From Nautilus pompilius (Eukaryota > Mollusca > Cephalopoda > Nautilida > Nautilidae), in assembly GCA_018389105.1 (NCBI GenBank), contig JACATO010000039.1, forward strand, positions 558,001 to 622,000: a stretch of 64,000 nt of DNA, in the 5' to 3' direction. The notes beneath the pieces are model-generated. The model was not told where the DNA came from and ran no database searches. It saw only the letters and a list, made by a program, of their open reading frames with translations. Positions 59,268 through 64,000 of the stretch are shown here, in pieces. A program made the translations under genes and the position numbers. The stretch's first letter is position 1. Each line of letters opens with the position of its first letter.

Positions 59268-59339
59268 GGAGAACGTGGTCCTGCAGGACTTCCAGGGGGT
59301 TTGGGTGAAGAATGGGAACTAAAAATTATTACCTTAAAG
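59268..59339 (+). CDS. Mixed collagen/interruption exon, 72 nt
   Basis: Twenty-four phase-0 codons: GERGPAGLPGGLG, then EEWELKIITLK. The first half is Gly-X-Y (GER GPA GLP GGL). The second is a hydrophobic interruption with Trp and a basic end, matching the endings of the two preceding non-collagenous exons. The acceptor is gtgctcatag, the donor gtaaga. The combination of both halves in one exon shows that the interruption exons and the Gly-X-Y exons belong to the same reading frame and gene. Confidence 0.88.
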
Positions 59340-59699
59340 GTAAGAAAACAATTTGTGGACACTGTTGAATGTTTATTAAAAATTACTTGTATACCTAAGC
59401 ATATTATTAAAACCTGCCTTTTTATCAGGTTTTGCTTTTCCAATCTCATTTGACTTTTAGATTTATTACAGATCTTGAAACTATATATATGATTTCAGTA
59501 TGTTTAATAAAAGCAATAAATGTTGGCTTTTTGTTGTAATATGTAGTCTTAATATATTTTAGTAATATCAAATGTCAGTTAAGTTTTCATTTTAGAGATT
59601 TGTATTTTCATAATGGATTGCACTTTGTTTGAAAGCAACTAAAATAATTATTTCATAAAAGTCCTGTTCATGGATTGAAATATTTCTTTGCATTGTCAG

Positions 59700-59798
59700 G
59701 GTGAACCTGGGGAACCAGGCCCACCAGGACCTCCAGGATCAAAGGGTGCTCCAGGATTGCCAGGATTTGATGGTGTATCTGGACCCATGGGAAAACCA
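59700..59798 (+). CDS. Collagen exon, 99 nt, 11 Gly-X-Y triplets
   Basis: Thirty-three phase-0 codons: GEPGEPGPPGPPGSKG, then APGLPGFDGVSGPMGKP. Eleven perfect triplets with GPP twice and several Pro in Y make this the most typical helix sequence in the window. The acceptor is tttgcattgtcag, the donor a consensus gtgagt. The GSKG segment resembles the 2114 and 27861 exons, and GLPGFDGVSGP resembles GLPGYDGLTGP of the 45908 exon, which suggests internal duplication of helix segments. Confidence 0.95.
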
Positions 59799-60089
59799 GT
59801 GAGTCCCCTGTGATTTTCTGATTCTGCTGTGTAAGATAATATATGATTGGATAAAACTACTTTATACAATGATGGTTTATTAAAACTGAAATATATTTAT
59901 TTGACATTTTGAAAACTTAGAAAATATAACAATCAATAATTCTGAAGATGTATAGATAATTTACATGTTTCTGTTTTCCTAGATACAAGTAATAATGACA
60001 ACCTTAAAATTCAATATAAAGTTGCTACTAAAAGCACATCCATATGTATGTATGTAGCAATTGCTTACACAATAACTGAAAGAAAAAAA
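59799..60089. other. Intron sequence, no gene seen
   Basis: AT-rich intron before the LINE-like fragment. Confidence 0.5.
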
Positions 60090-60980
60090 TTGAGTAAAAA
60101 TAACAATGAATAGCTTTCAGATGCACTAGAAGGTGGCTCTCATGGACTCGGGTATTTGCTATCCTTTAACAGGTATCAAATTATTATTTACTGAATCTCT
60201 GGGATAGTGTACCAAGCAGGGGATGATCAATCTTCCACTGTCCATCAGCTCAGCTAGGCACTTCTTTCCACTCTATCTTTAACATTTCAAGCCACAGCCA
60301 TCTTTCTTGCTCTTTAAGCCTTTCATGCAAGCATTTTGATACTGGTTTACTCTGATTAGGTGAGAAATCATTAGTTTTTATTGTATTCTCCTCACACTGA
60401 TCTTTTCATTAGTCCTCTAGCTCCTCCTGGGAAAAACCATCTTTTCATCTTGATTTCATGGCACAAGTCTTCATACTTTGTTTTTTAATTTTGTTTTGTC
60501 TTCCCAAAGGGCTATTAACTAATCAACAAAATTGCTGTTTTTTTTGGTCAAGATGATGATATCAGGTGTCACTTTTGTTATGTGTATATATTGATGGAAT
60601 TCTATTTTCTGTCACACATCTTCCAGTACTGTCCAATTATTGGCCAATGTTTGGAAAACTCTCTTCTGTGTTCTTTCTGCTTTCTTTGGTATTTTGACCT
60701 CTTTTACAAATTTTATAAATGGGGCTAACTTCTTAATTGAGTTGCATGTTTCCATCTTATTTTTTGCCAGCACCTTCAAAACTTGATCATGGCAACACCT
60801 GTACCTCCTTTCTCTCCTTACAAAACAGACAGGAAGTATCCTCTCTTCCACCCAAATCTACAAGTTTCCTGGTTTCATTTTCCACATATCTGACCACTTT
60901 AACCATCTTTTATTTATACTCTTGCAACACTTTCTTAAAACATTGTACTTGAATTATAAATTTACTTATAATTTTTTGCA
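60090..60980 (-). mobile_element. Non-LTR retrotransposon (LINE) tail, tentative
   Basis: The stretch is clearly less AT-rich than its flanks. On the minus strand 60612-60851 reads as a 79-residue open piece with CFVRRERRYRCCHDQVLKVL, like the Cys-His region after the reverse transcriptase of some LINEs. Leftwards comes VTPDIIILTKKN then LIALWEDK near 60520-60580, resembling the PD-(D/E)-VPWE pattern of the C-terminal endonuclease-like domain. The rest, to about 60090, matches the general tail layout with stops. The reverse transcriptase core is absent, consistent with a 5'-truncated insertion. The family assignment is tentative. Confidence 0.45.
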
Positions 60981-61489
60981 AAATTAAGATTACATGATAA
61001 AAATTTGATTTTTTTAAAATGTTTTTCACAGCTGCTGAGTGATCTTTCTGTTTACATTCTCTGTTATACTCCTCATTAGGGTCTTTAGTAAAAAGCTAAC
61101 CAATTCAACCTAAACAGTGAAGTCTTTTAGATTCTTTTTGTCAAAAGTCATGATTTGGTCTCAGAATTTTTAGCTATAGTTATTGCATTGGTTTTAACTT
61201 GTACCAAATAAATCATAAATCATCTGCTAGCTACTACACTTAAATAGGTTAGAGTAGTGGAGACTGGATGCATTAGTGGCAATTTAGTGTTATCGAAAAA
61301 CCTCCTTTATTATAAAAATATATATAAAAGGAATACACTGTGATTTTAACTACTGTCACACACTATACATGATCAATTAATATCGTTGCAAAATCTTTGT
61401 AGAATTACACTTTTCTAAACTTTGACATTTATACCAATGAATCTCAGGTATTGGATACTTTGAGACATCCTAGAAATATTCAGGGTGAG

Positions 61490-62860
61490 CAAGGAAAGCA
61501 AAGTTATCCGTATACAAGATCATATTTGAATCTTTTTCAAGAATATTTTTACCAAGGGATAGGGCTATAATGAATATTGCATAACATTAATGTAGACATT
61601 CACATAAATCCACACCAGAAATTAACTGTTGCTGTGCATTTTGTGACCCAGCACAAGTTGGTTTTTGAAGAAAAGTCACTGTCATCATCATCCTCTCATT
61701 CTGGGAACAAGCCATGCATTCTTTCATTTGGATGGCTGCTGATGAAGAAATTGGACCTCTATGGTATCTTTTTTATTTGGCTTTTGCATGATTACTTCAT
61801 TGTAATGAGAAATTTCTTTCTTGGAAGTATGCTTGACCAAAACAAAGTCACCCTTCTTTCGATATTTCACACTTCTTAAAGATTTCAGTTGTCTGAATGA
61901 TCTGCATTGAGCTGGAAAGAAAATTTTTCTTTATCATCTGTTTCACCAACAGATTGATCTGTAATTTTCTTTCATTTTTGTTCATTTCTTAGGCCTCTGT
62001 GCTCATTTTGGTCTTTTATGTTCCCTTTTTATATGGGTTATTCACTTTGTTTTTTGACAGGAGTGTCTGTCAAGATTAGTCTTGCTTTTCTTTCTATATT
62101 GCCAGTTTCCTTTTTCTGTGCCCTTGCCTTTGGGTAAGGTTGACGTCCTCTGGTGAATGATGGTATGTAGTAGGCCTAGTTGACTTGGGGTTCATCACAT
62201 TCAGATGTGTGAACTTGCTCCACAACACTGATCTCTAAAAGCTTCAGATTTCTTTGTAGAAAGGTGGAGATGATGTAACATGAAGCCATAAAATCTGTTT
62301 TCACCTAAAGTAGAAAAGAAATTTAAAATTTCATACTAGTTCAAACATTTGAAATTATAATAATTGTATAAGTGTTACCATAGCTAGGTACTACAAGATT
62401 TAACTGCTTATTTCTTTTTCTATCTACCTGGCATGAATTTATTATTCTTTATGGTATATTAGAATGCAAGTTCTTTGGTTGCAAGGGTAGTTAGTTAGTC
62501 CAGATTGTGCTTCAATGCTATTAGTAAATATTCTAATTCACTTTCTTCCTTGTCACTTAAGATTTTTAAATTGTTATATTGAAATTTTCAATGCTTTTGA
62601 TGTCTTCTGAATTGAATGTTCATTTTTTGTGCCAGATCTACTGATTTTTTTCAGTTTCTTCAGTTGTTTAACCATAAGTCTCACATTTTTACATTCTATT
62701 GCAAACCATCTTGTTGCCATGACTGAAACCATATAGATAATTTGTTAGGCCTTCACTTCTTGCATTGAGACTCTCATTCATTGTCCCAATATATCCTAAA
62801 AGCAGGAGGCCTGCAAATTCAGAAATAGATCACATATGCAAAACAGATTATGAATTAGCT
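61490..62860 (-). other. Unidentified coding-like stretch, minus strand
   Basis: Sequence richer in G and C than the intron. Reverse readings contain plausible protein pieces: near 61880-61760, GDFVLVKHTSKKEISHYNEV, resembling a small conserved domain seen at the C-terminus of some transposase proteins; and near 62790-62690, GLTNYLYGFSHGNKM. Stops and frame changes separate them. I could not identify terminal repeats or a transposase core. Probably a decayed DNA transposon, family unknown. Confidence 0.3.
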
Positions 62861-63455
62861 ATCAGGTAAATATACCTTCCTTAGGCATAATTTTCCCAAA
62901 CAAATAATATGATACTGTATAAGGTAAAGTATAAATAGCTTTTGCCCTAAATATTGAAAAGTTACTCAAACTGCTTTAAAAGTATGTATACATTTCTATA
63001 GCAGTAATCTGTTCTCTTAAATACAACTTGGATTTCTCAGGCAAATTCTGATCTGCTGTTAGTGACATCATAGTGAATTTCTCTCTGGAAAAAATATCTG
63101 CTATATGAGGTTATATCCCAAAAGTTCCATAGTCTACCCTACACATTCTATGGATTTTGCTATTAGAATTTATTTATTTATTTTAGAAAAAAGGAAATAA
63201 TTTGTTTATTTTTGACTTGATTGTATTTTGAATTTGAAAAAATAAAACAATTAATCATGCATATGGCTTATGATTATTTATTTATCATTTGTTTAAAATT
63301 TAAACCGATGTTGCATTGTTTTAGAGAAAAGTAAATAATTATAATAGAATTTTATTGTTTTTTGCAAATCATCACAAAGACTAAGTTAGTTTGTAGAAGG
63401 GTATCATGGTATAACTGCCTTTCTTTTGTATTAAAAGCTTTTGCTTTGTTTTCAG
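62861..63455. other. Intron sequence, no gene seen
   Basis: AT-rich intron before the last exon of the window. Confidence 0.5.
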
Positions 63456-63482
63456 GGTCCAGCTGGGCCAAGAGGACCACTA
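63456..63482 (+). CDS. Collagen exon (GPAGPRGPL), 27 nt
   Basis: Nine phase-0 codons encode GPAGPRGPL, three Gly-X-Y triplets including a GPR. The acceptor is gctttgttttcag, the donor gtatgt. It joins in frame to the preceding GKP end of the 59700 exon. Last exon seen; the gene continues past the window because no stop or polyadenylation signal has appeared. Confidence 0.88.
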
Positions 63483-64000
63483 GTATGTATTAATTTGCTT
63501 ATCTGTCATTTATTACTTTTTAAAGTTTATTTCATTTTTTAGAAAATAATAATTGCAGATTGTTTTAACTAATTAATTTTAATGAAATAGTTTCAAATAT
63601 ACATATGCTGGAAATGTCAACATTTTAATAAATATGCATTTGCTAACAATGGCTGTCTACCACCCAGTGAACTTATTGTTTGACATAATTTAATAAACAA
63701 ATAATGTCATTTTAAGATATAAAAATATAAATTCATGCATCTGGAATGAGTGAATATGGATTTAAGAAGTATGGTTGGGAATCAACTAAAATCAGCATAT
63801 TTTTCAGTCACATTTCTTTAGAATACTTAATTTTCAATAGGCCACATTCATTGACATTTATCTTTTATGAACACAGTTTGGGAGGACATCACATTATCAG
63901 TTAATATCATGTAGTGATCCATTAAGCAGCAACAAGGGCATTCATTCACGCTTTGTTATACTGTCAATGGTTTTGTTGATATTCAGTTTCCTCCATGTTT
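63483..64000. other. Intron sequence, no gene seen
   Basis: AT-rich intron to the window end; nothing recognised. Confidence 0.5.

Larger units (their letters stand above)
2114..63482 (+). other. Partial interrupted-helix collagen gene (locus, multi-exon)
   Basis: This is the span of a collagen-like gene that continues beyond both window edges. Exons are short (27, 36, 72 and 99 nt for collagenous ones; 30, 69 and about 78 nt for non-collagenous ones). Each is bounded by AG and GT, and read in phase 0 with no stop. Collagenous exons begin with a Gly codon and encode Gly-X-Y. Multiples of 9 nt in phase 0 are typical of collagen genes. Several short non-collagenous inserts mark an interrupted helix, as in basement-membrane, anchoring-fibril or microfibrillar collagens, rather than a classical fibrillar collagen with its 54-nt exons. 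Terminal NC, VWA or C-propeptide domains are not in the window, so the type cannot be named. The product should be secreted and form triple helices. Introns are large and packed with transposons. Exon joins are inferred from splice signals and phase only. Confidence 0.85.

Noticed and set aside
61577-61879. 100-codon + strand open frame
   Set aside because: The peptide is not protein-like, while the opposite strand carries a recognisable conserved-looking segment (GDFVLVKHTSKK).

Overview
This is an AT-rich animal (metazoan) nuclear DNA window. It contains part of one large gene on the + strand, cut into very small exons by introns packed with transposable elements. Animal origin is supported by phase-0 exons encoding collagen Gly-X-Y triplets, GT-AG introns of up to about 20 kb or more, and a mobile-element load of Tc1/mariner, pogo/Tigger, hAT, Polinton, Ty3/gypsy-like, LINE and SINE elements. 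The species cannot be fixed from the sequence; an AT-rich invertebrate or a lower vertebrate would both fit.

Host gene: exons with clear Gly-X-Y coding lie at 2114-2140, 27861-27896, 35201-35236, 37595-37630, 45908-45979, 59268-59339, 59700-59798 and 63456-63482. Less typical, non-collagenous exons lie at 25451-25528 (or from 25443), 51758-51826 and 57803-57832, with weaker candidates at 21528-21569, 49014-49064 and 51217-51237. All confident exons are multiples of 3 in phase 0, and the collagen exons start with a Gly codon. The product is therefore a collagen with an interrupted triple helix. Three successive 3' exons (51758-51826, 57803-57832 and 59268-59339) end in a similar hydrophobic-basic motif (YSELIKLK, TYEVITIK, WELKIITLK). 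The gene runs off both ends of the window; no promoter, start or polyadenylation site was found.

Intron contents, left to right: Tc1 remnants (about 1.0-1.8, 3.2-4.0 and 4.4-5.5 kb); a broken Ty3/gypsy-like fossil with a hAT copy inside or beside it (7.46-11.43 kb); a pogo/Tigger element with both ends (13256-15287); a Tc1 element with both ends (16812-18298); a Polinton DNA polymerase B fossil (about 18.35-20.95 kb); a Tc1 remnant (22.3-23.4 kb); a mariner-like element with a nearly whole transposase (32665-33999); a second Tigger (35598-37045); a Tc1 remnant (38.64-39.72 kb); a + strand pogo/jerky remnant (40.0-41.55 kb); a hAT with both ends and a 7/8 target duplication (41830-43950); a SINE with an 11-bp target duplication (47400-47701); a Tc1 remnant (49.6-50.4 kb); a short inverted-repeat element (52159-52805); a third Tigger (53028-55503); a LINE-like tail (60.09-60.98 kb); and an unidentified coding-like stretch (61.5-62.9 kb).

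The host gene is the only functional coding unit I can support. The other recognisable proteins are transposases or polymerases of mostly decayed elements. The best preserved is the mariner-like transposase, whose single visible defect is one in-frame stop.
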